Assembly: GCF_042767895.1 (NCBI RefSeq)
Contig: NC_091564.1
Location: 40,397,062-40,412,061 of the forward strand
Direction of reading: 5' to 3'
DNA from: Penaeus vannamei
Lineage: Eukaryota; Arthropoda; Malacostraca; Decapoda; Penaeidae
Length of the DNA stretch: 15,000 nucleotides
Part shown: in pieces, positions 1-9,302 of the stretch
How positions within the stretch are numbered: position 1 is the first letter of the stretch
Layout: each line of letters starts with the position of its first letter
Position numbers and translations under genes: made by a program
Notes under the pieces: generated by a model
What the model was told of the DNA's origin: nothing
Databases searched by the model: none
What the model saw: the letters and a program-made list of their open reading frames with translations, nothing else

Positions 1-490
1 GGAGGGAGGGAGAGAGGAAAGGAGGGAATGAGTTGGACGAAGGGAGGGGAGGGAGGGAAGGGGCTGGACGAAGGGAAGGGGGTTCCGGGGAGGGGAGGGA
101 GGGAAGGAAGGGGTTGGACTGAAGGGAAGGGGGTTCTAGGGAGGGGAGGGAGGGAGGAGGGAGGGAGGGAGTTCGGGGATGAGAAGGGAAGGGGGTTCTA
201 GGGAGGGAGGGAAGGGGTTGGACGATGGGAAGGGAGGGAGGGAGGGAGGAGGGAGGGAATGGGTTGGATGAAGGGAGGGGGTTACAGAAAGGGAGGGAAA
301 TGGGGCTAGACGAATGGAGGGCGGTTCCAGGGAGGGAAGGAGGGAGGAGGGGTCAGGGAACCGGAGGAGGGAACCAGAGGGTCGCAGGGTTCAGGGGAAG
401 GGCAGATCGATCTGGAGGTGGAGGCTCCTCGGTGACGGAGGTAGAAAGGATTGGGCGGGAGAGGACCGTCGGGAAGGAGGAGGAGGAAGA
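1..490. repeat. G-rich purine minisatellite, irregular unit of about 50-60 bp
   Basis: The plus strand is almost all G and A. It has runs of GGGA and GGGAGG and a recurring landmark, GAAGGGAAGGGGGTTC, starting near 70, 121 and 183. The landmark GGTTGGAC (or a close variant) precedes several copies. Spacing of 51-62 bp and many small indels point to a decayed minisatellite. The dense GGG runs make G-quadruplex formation on the plus strand plausible. The open frames crossing it (from about 225 and 314 onward) are products of the missing pyrimidines and are not called as genes. The array probably continues to the left of the window. Confidence 0.85.
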
Positions 491-499
491 GGAGGAGGA

Positions 500-1860
500 G
501 AGGATGCAGGTGCGCTCGCAAAGTCCCTTCCGCTGGGGTGCGGCGAGCCCCCTTCGTGCCGCCGCCGCCGCTGCTGGAACACGCGGAAGGTCGGCTGCGT
601 CGGCGGGGGATCGTTTTGTACTTCTTTGTGCGTGGACGGAGTTGGTGTGATTGTGAAATATTTACGGATACACGGGAAGTTGAACACAGGCCGGCGCCAA
701 TAAAGAGACATTTCCCGGTACGCCTCTTAGGCCCAACGGCGGCCTCCATCACGCGATCGGCAGGTCGGCGGGGCCCTAATAACAGCGGCCCGAACAAAAC
801 TCGCATGACTTAAGGCGCCCGAGCTGTAATCGCGGCCTCGTTAGGACTACTGTCGGAATCGACGGCTGTTCGCCGTGGCCAACCTATCATTTGGCGCCGG
901 GACGCCTGGGCGATTTACGGTTTGTCGGTCGCTGCGGCCCGAGAGAGCTCCGGGTCCGATCGGGGAAGAGCGGGGAGAGTGGCGCGAGATTCAGGGAAAA
1001 GCTTTTTTGAGAACGTGATGAGTTTGTCCGAGGAAGCCGTATCGGGCGGCCGAGTGACGCAATGGCGCGTCCGAGAGGCGGGGGACACGTGCCCTCCAGC
1101 GCCGCTCCCGCGGGAGCCTGCTTGAGCGCCGCAGGGCCGCCGCCAGGATCTCACAGCCTTGATCACCAACGAAGGTGCCACAGTTCCCCTGCAGAGGTGC
1201 GTGCGAGCCGTGCCCCGGCGCCGGCCCTCGCGTGACAGCCGCGAGTAATCTTGGAGGAGCGAGGCCGCCGCGGCACAAGAGGCCAGCGACGTGCGCCACT
1301 TCGGTCGCGTTTGATCTGGCGTTGCGAAGTGGTGTGCGCGGCTCTTTCGCGCAACGATACGGGTGTTATTTCTCGCTGCATGCTCTTGCGCTATGGACTC
1401 GACCACCGCAGGGCAGGCAGGCCGGACAGACTGCCACGGGAGATCTCGCGCTCTCTTGGAAGGGCACGAGGACGGAGACGGAGTGCCACGACTGCGCCAT
1501 TTCCGTTTGGCATTCGGGCCGAGTCCAAGGGCCGCGCAGAATGGGACCAGGAAGCATCTCGGCGTCGGTGCTGCGCCCGTGCGGCTGCCGAAGAAGACCC
1601 GCAGGAAGGAAGATCTGATCGGCCAATTTGTAGTTCCTGCCGCCGCTGCCGTGGCGTGGGAGAGACGGGGGGGAAACGGACAGGTACAGAACGGAAACGA
1701 ATTGAGTCCTTTATGCGATAGTAATTATGGGGATATTACGGCGCAGACAGGGCGACCTGTCATTACGGCGGCGAGTGACACCTGTCACGGACGCGGCGTG
1801 TGAGCCGAACCTTCGGCCAGGTGACTCGCGCTCAGGAGCGGTAGGGGCGCGCTCGCACAC
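500..1860. other. CpG-dense unique block, no supported gene
   Basis: This 1.3-kb stretch is GC-rich and packed with CG dinucleotides, with no long repeat. In a vertebrate it would be called a CpG island; in an invertebrate it may simply be GC-rich unmethylated DNA or a promoter and first-exon region. All three plus frames are open across much of 1175-1720, so open frames carry little information. The most gene-like start is an ATG at 1393 with G at -3 and +4, opening MDSTTAGQAGRTDCHGRS and stopping at about 1801. It matches nothing I recognise. Donor-like CAG|GT sites lie near 1682 and 1820 and GAG|GTGCGT near 1197, so 5' exons of a downstream gene could lie here. An AATAAA at 699-704 has no supporting context. 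Confidence 0.6.
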
Positions 1861-1864
1861 ATGA

Positions 1865-2088
<224 letters not shown>

Positions 2089-2325
2089 GCGACCGCCTCC
2101 GCATCGCCGCATGCCAAGCTTCCCTAAACTCCTGCACACCGACCCCGAGAGCAGATCCCCGTCGCCAAGTGCCGCCGTCCGCCAATCTCCGCCTCGGGTG
2201 CCACGGGCCGGGCGGAGTGGAGGTCGGCGCGTGCACTCTCGGGGAGCAGCCTTGAACGGGGAGAGCACTTGTGGGCGTTCTGGGCGATACGTGCTTGCTA
2301 ATCTCAGTCTTGGGCGGGGTGTGCT
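2089..2325. other. Short GC-rich unique island between two microsatellites
   Basis: Non-repetitive, CpG-containing DNA of about 240 bp between the AC tract and the GA tract. A plus-strand frame opens at an ATG at 2111 (MPSFPKLLHTDPESRS) and runs into the purine tract, where it becomes Arg-Gly-Glu rich. The start context is poor (C at -3) and no splice site ends the frame before the repeat. No gene is called. Confidence 0.45.
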
Positions 2326-2685
2326 GAAGAGAGGGAGAAGAGGGAGAGGGGGGGATAGAAGGGGAGAAAGAGAGGGTGAAGGAGAGGGAGGAGAGAGAGG
2401 GGAGGAGGGAGAAAGAGGGAAAGGGTGAGGGGGAAGGATAAGGGGAGAGAAGAGGGAGAGGAGAGTGGGGGGAGAAAGACAGACAGAGAGGGAAAGGGAT
2501 AAGAGAGGGAGAGGGAGAAAGAGAGGGTGAGGGAGAGGGGGAGAAGAGAGAGAGACAGAGAGGGTGAGGGAAAGGGAGAAGAGAAAGGGAGAGGGAGAAG
2601 AGAAAGGGTGAGGGAGAGGGAGAAGAGAAAGAGGGTGAGGGGGGGGAGAGGGAGAAGAGAGAGAGGGTGAGGAAAAGGGAAGAGG

Positions 2686-2783
<98 letters not shown>

Positions 2784-2800
2784 GAGCGAGAGGTGAGCGA
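2326..2800. repeat. Purine-rich tract: irregular GGGAGA followed by pure (GA)n
   Basis: From 2326 to about 2687 the plus strand is an imperfect mix of GAGAGGGAGA and AAGGGTGAGG blocks. From 2688 to 2781 it is an uninterrupted (GA)n of about 47 units. The tract ends in two copies of GAGGTGAGCGA (around 2779-2800). Long homopurine mirror repeats of this type can form triplex (H-) DNA. The Ser-Leu-rich minus frame across it is not a gene. Confidence 0.95.
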
Positions 2801-3299
2801 GAGCGAGAAATATAAGAGAGAACTGTATGAATTATTCATTTTTCGTCCGTAAATTTGTTGTGCCAACGAATAATGATTACGTGAGTTTAACGTCGGATCA
2901 TGTAAGCGATAACACGAAGTAGTAGTATTTCTTTGGTGATCTTTCTTGATTGCGAATGTTGGCGGCAGCTTTAAGGAACCTGGTCCTCGGGTGCCGCCTC
3001 CTTGGCACTGGCGGATGATGCTTGCCTCGGATGGCCCTGTAAGAGCCTGGCGCCAGGGCTGTTCGGGGTCTTAGGGAAACCGCCCCCTCTCCGGCGCCAG
3101 ATCGCCAGGCTCCTTGAAAGGCGGGCGTTCTAAGATGGAGTCTTCACGGGCGTTCATTAAAGGAACTTGTCTGAGCGGAGAAAGCGACTGTCGATGAGCG
3201 AAAGGGCAAGGAGAGAAGATGGGGTTTAAGGGAATAAGGAGCGTGGCTGCGAGGAACCTGGTCAATATTCAGTTGGCAGAGGGCCACGCAGGCTGCCTG
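2801..3299. other. Unique intergenic or intronic DNA with inverted and direct repeats
   Basis: No supported gene. It contains a 12-bp perfect palindrome, CCTGGCGCCAGG (3046-3057). An inverted pair, GAGCCTGGCG (3043-3052) and CGCCAGGCTC (3103-3112), has a 50-nt spacer that would form a long-loop hairpin. A direct repeat of AGGAACCTGGTC occurs near 2974 and at 3252-3263. Open frames here are short and lie in several competing phases. Confidence 0.5.
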
Positions 3300-3975
3300 T
3301 CCCTGGCCCGCCCTCCCCTCCCTCCCCTCCCTCCCTCGTCCGTTTCCAAGCAGACTATCCCTGCTTCGCGTGACCTTGTTTGACCTCAACCCGACCGAGT
3401 CATCAGGGGCGCCTCTCGGGACCCTTGTTTCTCCTTATTTTGTCCCTGCTTACGCCTCCCTTGCCCTCTGTCAGCACTCATTTCCCCTTCGCCGTTCTCA
3501 TTATCTCCGTCGCCCCCTTTTTGGCCGCCGAACGCAGCCCTTCGCCCCCCCCCCCCATCCGCGCTACAGCATCTTCCCTCTGTCACGTATCATCCCGACC
3601 CTTATCTTTGGCTCTGTTATCCCGCTTTTTCTTACTCGGGTTTCTCGTTTCTTCCTTTCTCTCTCTCCCCTTTCGCCCTGTTGGTTCTTGGAAGCAGGCG
3701 CCGGCGGGAAGCGAGCCGCCGACGCTTGCCCTTCACAGCTGTTTCGGAGTGGCTCAATGTTGCTCCTTCGCGTCGGTTTCAGCCTTCTCCCTTCTCCCGC
3801 GTAGGATTCGGGTCGTGCGGTCTGTGCGTGGACTCCGGGAGAGGCAGGAGGGAGAGGAGGTCAAGAGGAGGTACTATAGACTTTTGGGATTACGATAAGG
3901 CCGCATAGGGTAGTTGTCTGGCTCCTCTCCGGCAACGTCGTCCGCCGGTGCCCGTAAAGGAGGATCGAAGAACAG
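3300..3975. other. Pyrimidine-rich, CpG-containing unique DNA
   Basis: Begins with a CCCTCCCCTCC tract (3311-3334) and includes a run of 12 C (3545-3556). Plus frames are open because purine-rich stops are rare. They give Leu-Ser-Pro-rich peptides in competing frames, which argues against coding. Its position upstream of the candidate exon at 4091, its CpG content and its T/C-rich composition would fit a 5' UTR or promoter-proximal intron, but no TATA box or initiator stands out. Confidence 0.4.
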
Positions 3976-4020
3976 TTTATCGTAACGCGAAAAAAAAGTT
4001 ACGTTGTAGCTGTCGATAAA
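3976..4020. other. Two overlapping inverted repeats in an AT-rich segment
   Basis: TTTATCG (3976-3982) is mirrored by CGATAAA (4014-4020). CGTAAC (3981-3986) is mirrored by GTTACG (3998-4003). The two left arms share the CG at 3981-3982, so the two hairpins are mutually exclusive. TGTCGATA (4011-4018) is one base from the arthropod DRE promoter motif TATCGATA. The role is unknown. Confidence 0.4.
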
Positions 4021-4045
4021 ATTGAGGTTATATTTTTAAAACATC

Positions 4046-4090
4046 TACTAAATCAAGTTTTTTTTATCTTGTAATGGATTATGGCTCCAG
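4046..4090 (+). promoter_or_regulatory. Candidate 3' splice site with branch point and polypyrimidine tract
   Basis: TACTAA at 4046-4051 is a near-ideal branch-point sequence. A T8 run follows at 4058-4065, then TCTT. The first AG after that pyrimidine tract is at 4089-4090 (GGCTCCAG), 39 nt from the putative branch A. All three elements are in the right order and spacing for a spliceosomal acceptor feeding the open frame that begins at 4091. Confidence 0.5.
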
Positions 4091-4192
4091 CAAACGAGAC
4101 TGACGTTATTGAAGCCTTCGAGACTTTGCTCAGAAGGGATTATATAATGTATAAGCGTTTTAAAAGCGGACTAAGCTGTCCTGAAGCCGCGG
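4081..4192 (+). CDS. Candidate coding exon, unknown protein (internal from 4091, or first exon from ATG 4081)
   Basis: The open frame starts MAPANETDVIEAFETLLRRD and continues YIMYKRFKSGLSCPEAAG up to a donor-like G|GTAATG at 4193. It reads as an ordinary charged, helix-prone soluble segment with balanced codon use, unlike the compositionally skewed frames elsewhere here. There are two readings. ATG 4081 has A at -3 and G at +4, a good start context, although another ATG at 4074 in a different frame would be met first and stops after nine codons. Alternatively the acceptor ending at 4090 makes an internal exon 4091-4192 of 102 nt with entry and exit phase 1. Another donor, AAT|GTATAAG at 4149, would end the exon in phase 2 and fit the exon at 9491. 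Without a splice the frame runs to a TGA at 4276-4278, ending CSACACAPAFSE. No domain or family was recognised. Exon status is moderately likely; identity is unknown. Confidence 0.45.
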
Positions 4193-4368
4193 GTAATGAG
4201 CTGAGGCAAGGAGGCCGACACAAGACCCTCCGGAGGCCGTGCAGTGCTTGCGCTTGTGCTCCGGCATTCAGCGAGTGATGATAAGAAACAAAAGCACAAA
4301 GTTTCCTTGTGTGCTCGCGCCATAAAGTGAATTTGGAACAAGTTTGCGAAGGGAGGAGGAAGGAGGCG

Positions 4369-4416
4369 CGGAGAGTAGAGCAAAGAGCAGGGCGGAGAGT
4401 AGAGCAAAGAGCAGGG
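4369..4416. repeat. 24-bp tandem duplication
   Basis: Two identical adjacent copies, 4369-4392 and 4393-4416, each containing GAGAGTAGAGCAAAGAGCAG. Exact identity suggests a recent duplication. Confidence 0.95.
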
Positions 4417-4506
4417 TGTGACGGGGAAGAAAGAATTCGATCTGCAAACCAATCTCGGAAATTGCCCATCGTTTTGGGGGGTACCTGTCGTCCTGTCGTC
4501 GGGGTT

Positions 4507-4616
4507 GCGGACCGCAGCAGCAGTGTGTGCGGACCATCGGGGCATTGTTTGCGGACTATTGTAGCGGCGCTTGTAGACCGTCATTGTGGGGACTACAGAC
4601 CACGGTGGCGGCATTG
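4507..4616. repeat. Degenerate 22-bp tandem repeat, five copies
   Basis: Units start at 4507, 4529, 4551, 4573 and 4595, exactly 22 bp apart. Each opens with GCGGACC or a variant (GCGGACC, GCGGACC, GCGGACT, GTAGACC, ACAGACC) and ends in a G/T-rich half such as GGCATTGTT or CGGCATTG. The phase is kept without indels while the bases have diverged, which marks it as older than the nearby exact duplications. Confidence 0.75.
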
Positions 4617-5390
4617 AAGAGGGGCCAGAGGGGGGAAGGAGGGAGGGGGGAGGTTATGAAGATACAGGGCCGACCTTAGACGCTGACTTTGTAATGACCC
4701 GAGCTTAAGACCAGGTTAGGAAGGGGCGGCCGTGCTCTTCGGTTCAAGACATTGTTAATAAAGTCGGGATGAAGGGAGGCGGGCGACGACGGCCAGGTTG
4801 AAGAGGCTCCGGGGAGGTCATCTTGCGCGCGGGAGGGAGGCGCAAAGGGGACGAGAACGAGGCAAAGGGGTTTTATTACTGCCTCGAAAGCGGGGAGAGG
4901 GGGGGGGAGGGGATTGAAAGGCGTACGATCAAAATTAATATCGTTAGGGTCATATAGGCGGGAGAAGTTGCCGGCGCGCGGGTGCATCTGGAGTTCATGC
5001 GAGCCGGAAAACGAGACATTTGCATAAACAAGGAGCTGTTGAAGGGGAGATGAAGGGGAGATGAAGGGGGGGAGTGAGTGATGCGGAGCTTAAGGGGATC
5101 GGACGCGATTGGAAACGGTGAACGCCATGTAAAAGGGGAACAGGCGAGGGTAGGATTACCTTGGGGGGGAGAGGGAGGAGGAGGAGGAGAAGGGAAGAGA
5201 GAAAGAGAGACGGACAGACAGATAGAAATGGAGACGGACAGACAGATAGACAGATTGACAAACAAGGAGAAACAGACACAGACAAGGAGAGACGGAGAGA
5301 GAAAGACTAGGGTTGTACGATTGCTAAACAATATATGCAATGGATGGAGTGCAATGCAACATAAAAAGGATTAACATCAGACTGTAACAG
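4617..5390. other. Unique DNA with short purine and GACA repeats, no supported gene
   Basis: Mixed-complexity sequence. An 11-bp unit GAAGGGGAGAT is repeated exactly at 5041-5051 and 5052-5062. A 19-bp GACA-type block, GAGACGGACAGACAGATAG, occurs at 5207-5225 and 5231-5249. A GGA-rich stretch covers 5161-5200. An AATAAA at 4757-4762 has no clear downstream element. The frames here read as Leu-Pro-Ser or Arg-Glu strings on opposite strands and are not called. Confidence 0.55.
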
Positions 5391-8300
5391 AAATAAGAAA
5401 AATATGAAGATGGATCAGGCAAAGGAAGAGAATAAGAAAAATTGAAGATGGATCAGGCAAAGGAAGAGAATAAGAAAAAATGAAGATGGCTCAGGCAAAG
5501 GAAGAGAATAAGAAAAAAATGAAGATAGCTCAGGCAAAGGAAGAGAAGAAAAAATGAAGATGGATCAGGCAAAGGAAGAGAATAAGAAAAAATGAAGATG
5601 GCTCAGGCAAAGGAAGAGAATAAGAAAAAAATGAAGATAGCTCAGGCAAAGGAAGAGAAGAAAAAATGAAGATGGCTCAGGCAAAGGAAGAGAATAAGAA
5701 AAAATGAAGATGGATCAGGCAAAGGAAGAGAATAAGAAAAAATGAAGATGGCTCAGGCAAAGGAAGATAATAAGAAAAAATGAAGATGGCTCAGGCAAAG
5801 GAAGAGAATAAGAAAAAATGAAGATGGCTCAGGCAAAGGAAGAGAATAAGAAAAAGATGAAGATGGCTCAGGCAAAGGAAGAGAATAAGAAAAATGAAGA
5901 TGGCTCAGGCAAAGGAAGAGAATAAGAAAAAATGAAGATGGCTCAGGCAAAGGAAGAGAATAAGAAAAAATGAAGATGGATCAGGCAAAGGAAGAGAATA
6001 AGAAAAAATGAAGATGGATCAGGCAAAGGAAGAGAATAAGAAAAAATGAAGATGGCTCAGGCAAAGGAAGAGAATAAGAAAAAATGAAGATGGCTCAGGC
6101 AAAGGAAGAGAATAAGAAAAAATGAAGATGGCTCAGGCAAAGGAAGAGAATAAGAAAAAATGAAGATGGCTCAGGCAAAGGAAGAGAATAAGAAAAAATG
6201 AAGATGGATCAGGCAAAGGAAGAGAATAAGAAAAATATAGATGGATCAGGCAAAGGAAGAGAATAAGAAAAAATACTCAATTAGGCTCAGGCAAAGGAAG
6301 AGAATAAGAAAAACTGAAGATGGCTCAGGCAAAGGAAGATAATAAGAAAAATATAGATGGATCAGGCAAAGGAAGAGAATAAGAAGAAATGAAGATGGAT
6401 CAGGCAAAGGAAGAGAATAAGAAAAAATGAAGATGGCTCAGGCAAAGGAAGAGAATAAGAAAAAATGAAGATGGATCAGGCAAAGGAAGAGAATAAGAAA
6501 AAATGAAGATGGCTCAGGCAAAGGATGAGGATAAGAGAAAATGAAGATGGCTCAGGCAAAGGATGAGGATAAGAGAAAATGAAGATGGCTCAGGCAAAGG
6601 ATGAGGATAAGAGAAAATGAAGATGGCTCAGGCAAAGGAAGAGAATAAGAGAAAATGAAGATGGATCAGGCAAAGGAAGAGAATAAGAGAAAATGAAGAT
6701 GGCTCAGGCAAAGGATGAGGATAAGAGAAAATGAAGATGGCTCAGGCAAAGGAAGAGAATAAGAGAAAATGAAGATGGCTCAGGCAAAGGATGAGGATAA
6801 GAGAAAATGAAGATGGCTCAGGCAAAGGAAGAGAATAAGAAAAAATATAGATGGATTAGGCAAAAAGGAAGAGAATAGAGAGAAAATGAGAGATGGCTCA
6901 GGCAAAGGATGAGGATAAGAGAAAATGAGAAAGATGGATCAGGCAAAGGAAGGAGAATAGAGAGAAATAAGAAGATGGCTCAGGCAAAGGGGAAGAGAGA
7001 AATAAGAGAAAATGAAGATGGCTCAGGCAAAGGATGAGGATAAGAGAAAATGAAGATGGCTCAGGCAAAGGAAGAGAATAAGAAAAAATATAGATGGATT
7101 AGGCAAAGGAAGAGAATAAGAAAAAATGAAAATGGATCAGGCAAAGGAAGAGAATAAGAAAAATTGAAGATGGATCAGGCAAAGGAAGAGAATAAGAAAA
7201 ATTGAAGATGGATCAGGCAAAGGAAGAGAATAAGAAAAGTATAGATGGATCAGGCAAAGGAAGAGAATAAGAAAAATTGAAGATGGATCAGGCAAAGAAA
7301 GAGAATAAGAAAAGTATAGATGGATCAGGCAAAGGAAGAGAATAAGAAAAAATGAAGATGGCTCAGGCAAAGGAAGAGAATAAGAAAAAAATGAAGATGG
7401 ATCAGGCAAAGGAAGAGAATAAGAAAAAATGAAGATGGCTCAGGCAAAGGAAGAGAATAAGAAAAAAGGAAGATGGATCAGGCAAAGGAAGATAATAAGA
7501 AAAAATGAAAATGGCTCAGGCAAAGGAAGAGAATAAGAAAAAATGAAGATGGCTCAGGCAAAGGAAGAGAATAAGAAAAAATGAAGATGGATCAGGCAAA
7601 GGAAGAAAATAAGAAAAAATATAAAGATGGCTCAGGCAAAAAAGGGAAGAGAATAAGAAAAGAAAGTATAGATGGATCAGGCAAAGGAAGAGAATAAGAG
7701 AAAAAAAATGAAGATGGCTCAGGCAAAGGAGAGAGAATAAGAAAAATGAAGAGATGGCTCAGGCAAAGGAAGAGAATAAGAAAAAAAAAGGAAGATGGAT
7801 CAGGCAAAGGAAGATAAAATAAAAAAAAATGAAAATGGCTTATAAACAAAGGAAGAGAATAAGAAAAAATGAAGATGGCACAGGCAAAGGAAGAGAATAA
7901 GAGAAAATGAAGATGGATCAGGCAAAGGAAGAGAATAAGAGAAAATGAAGATAGGCTCAGGCAAAGGCAAAGAGAGAATAAAGAAAAATGAAGATGGATC
8001 AGGCAAAGGAAGAGAATAAAGAAAAATGAAGATGGCTCAGGCAAAGGAAGAGAATAAGAAAAAACGTATAGATGGATCAGGCAAAAGGAAGAGAGATAAA
8101 GAAAAATGAAGATGGCTCAGGCAAAGGAAGAGAATAAAGAAAAAATGAAGATGGCTCAGGCAAAAGGGAAGAGAATAAGAAAAAAGGAAGATGGATCAGG
8201 GCAAAGGAAGATAATAAGAAAAAAATGAAAATGGCTCAGAGCAAAGAGGAAGAGAATAAAGAAAAAATGAAGATGGTCTCAGGCAAAGGAAGAGAATAAG

Positions 8301-9107
8301 AAAATGAAGATGGATCAGGCAAAGGAAAGAGAATAAGAAAAAATGAAGATGGATCAGGCAAAGGAAGAGAATAAGAAAAAATGAAGATGGATCAGGCAAA
8401 GGAAGAGAATAAAGAAAAATGAAGATGGCTCAGGCAAAAGGAAGAGAATAAGAAAAAATGAAGATGGCTCAGGCAAAGGAAGAAGAGAATAAAGAAAAAT
8501 GAAGATGGCTCAGGCAAAGGAAGATAATAAGAAAATGAGAAATGGCTCAGGCAAAGAGAAGAGAATAAGAAAAATGTAAAAGTGGATCAAACAAAGGAAG
8601 AAAATAAGAAAAAAATGAAGCGATGGCTCTAGGCAAAGGAAGAGAATAAGAAAAAAAGGAAGGAAGATGGACTCAGGCAAAGGAAGATAAATAAGAAAAT
8701 ATGAAGATGGATCAGGCAAAGGAAGATAATAAGAAAAAATGAAGATGGCTCAGGCAAAGGAAGAGAATAAGAAAAAATGAAGATGGCTCAGGCAAAGGAA
8801 GAGAATAAGAAAAAATGAAGATGGCTCAGGCAAAGGAAGAGAATAAGAAAAGTATAGATGGATCAGGCAAAGGAAGAGAATAAGAAAAAATGAAGATGGC
8901 TCAGGCAAAGGAAGAGAATAAGAAAAAATGAAGATGGCTCAGGCAAAGGAAGAGAATAAGAAAAGTATAGATGGATCAGGCAAAGGAAGAGAATAAGAAA
9001 AAATGAAGATGGCTCAGGCAAAGGAAGAGAATAAGAAAAAATGAAAATGGATCAGGCAAAGGATGAGAATAAGAAAAGTATAGATGGATGAGGCAAAGGA
9101 AGAGAAT
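5391..9107. repeat. Large 38-bp minisatellite array, about 98 copies
   Basis: Tandem 38-bp units fill 3.7 kb with no spacers. Each unit contains GGCTCAGGCAAAGGAAGAG, then AATAAGAAAAAATGAAGAT. The plus strand is about 82% purine. There are two main unit types, GGCTCAGG and GGATCAGG. Subtypes cluster: units with GTATAGATGGATC near 7235-7330 and 8840-9080; units with GGATGAGGATAAGAG around 6520-7050; and a shortened unit with GAAGAGAAGAAAA near 5545 and 5657. The array ends abruptly in GAATTC at 9105-9110. Because 38 is not a multiple of 3, reading frames rotate between units. The minus-strand peptides (PEPSSFFLILFLCLSHLHF and similar) are by-products of the repeat. Under the proposed gene model it lies inside the intron between the exons at 4091 and 9491. 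Confidence 0.97.
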
Positions 9108-9118
9108 TCTCGGTGTAT

Positions 9119-9160
9119 GCGAGGGCCTCCTTTGGCCACCTGCGCCAGAGGGCCCTCGGC
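9119..9160. other. GC-rich hairpin at the right edge of the 38-bp array
   Basis: CGAGGGCC (9120-9127) is complementary to GGCCCTCG (9151-9158), with a 23-nt loop that itself holds TGGC and GCCA. It sits 12 bp beyond the last repeat unit. It is not a tRNA fold and has no T run that would suggest a terminator. Confidence 0.4.
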
Positions 9161-9302
9161 GTAACAGTAGTGTAGTGGAAGGGGAAACGCGATAGATATT
9201 TTTTTCCCTTTTTTTATTGATTGTAATTTAGGTGAAGTCGTGTGCACATACACGTGTGTATGCTTTATTATATATATTAATGTGTGTTTTTATTATTAAT
9301 TG

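Noticed and set aside
699..704. AATAAA poly(A) signals here and at 4757-4762 and 12405-12410
   Set aside because: Single hexamers with no coding end nearby and no GT-rich downstream element; expected by chance at this frequency.
1175..1803. Overlapping plus-strand frames in the CpG-dense block as a gene
   Set aside because: Three frames are open at once because GC-rich DNA lacks stops. None shows a recognisable motif or a clear exon border pair.
4690..4730. TTAGG arthropod telomere-type repeat
   Set aside because: Only isolated TTAGG words occur (for example near 4716 and in array variants), never in tandem.
5753..8719. Minus-strand membrane-like ORFs (PEPSSFFLILFLC repeats) at several places in the 38-bp array
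   Set aside because: The frame rotates with each 38-bp unit and one of the three frames contains TGA. Long frames occur only where indels skip that frame. Hydrophobicity follows from T/C-rich codons on minus.
5391..9107. CRISPR-like array
   Set aside because: The units are directly adjacent with no spacers, there are no cas-like genes, and the surroundings are eukaryotic. It is a minisatellite.
9119..9160. tRNA or terminator at the array edge
   Set aside because: The hairpin has a long loop, no cloverleaf arms, no conserved A/B box and no T run immediately after it.
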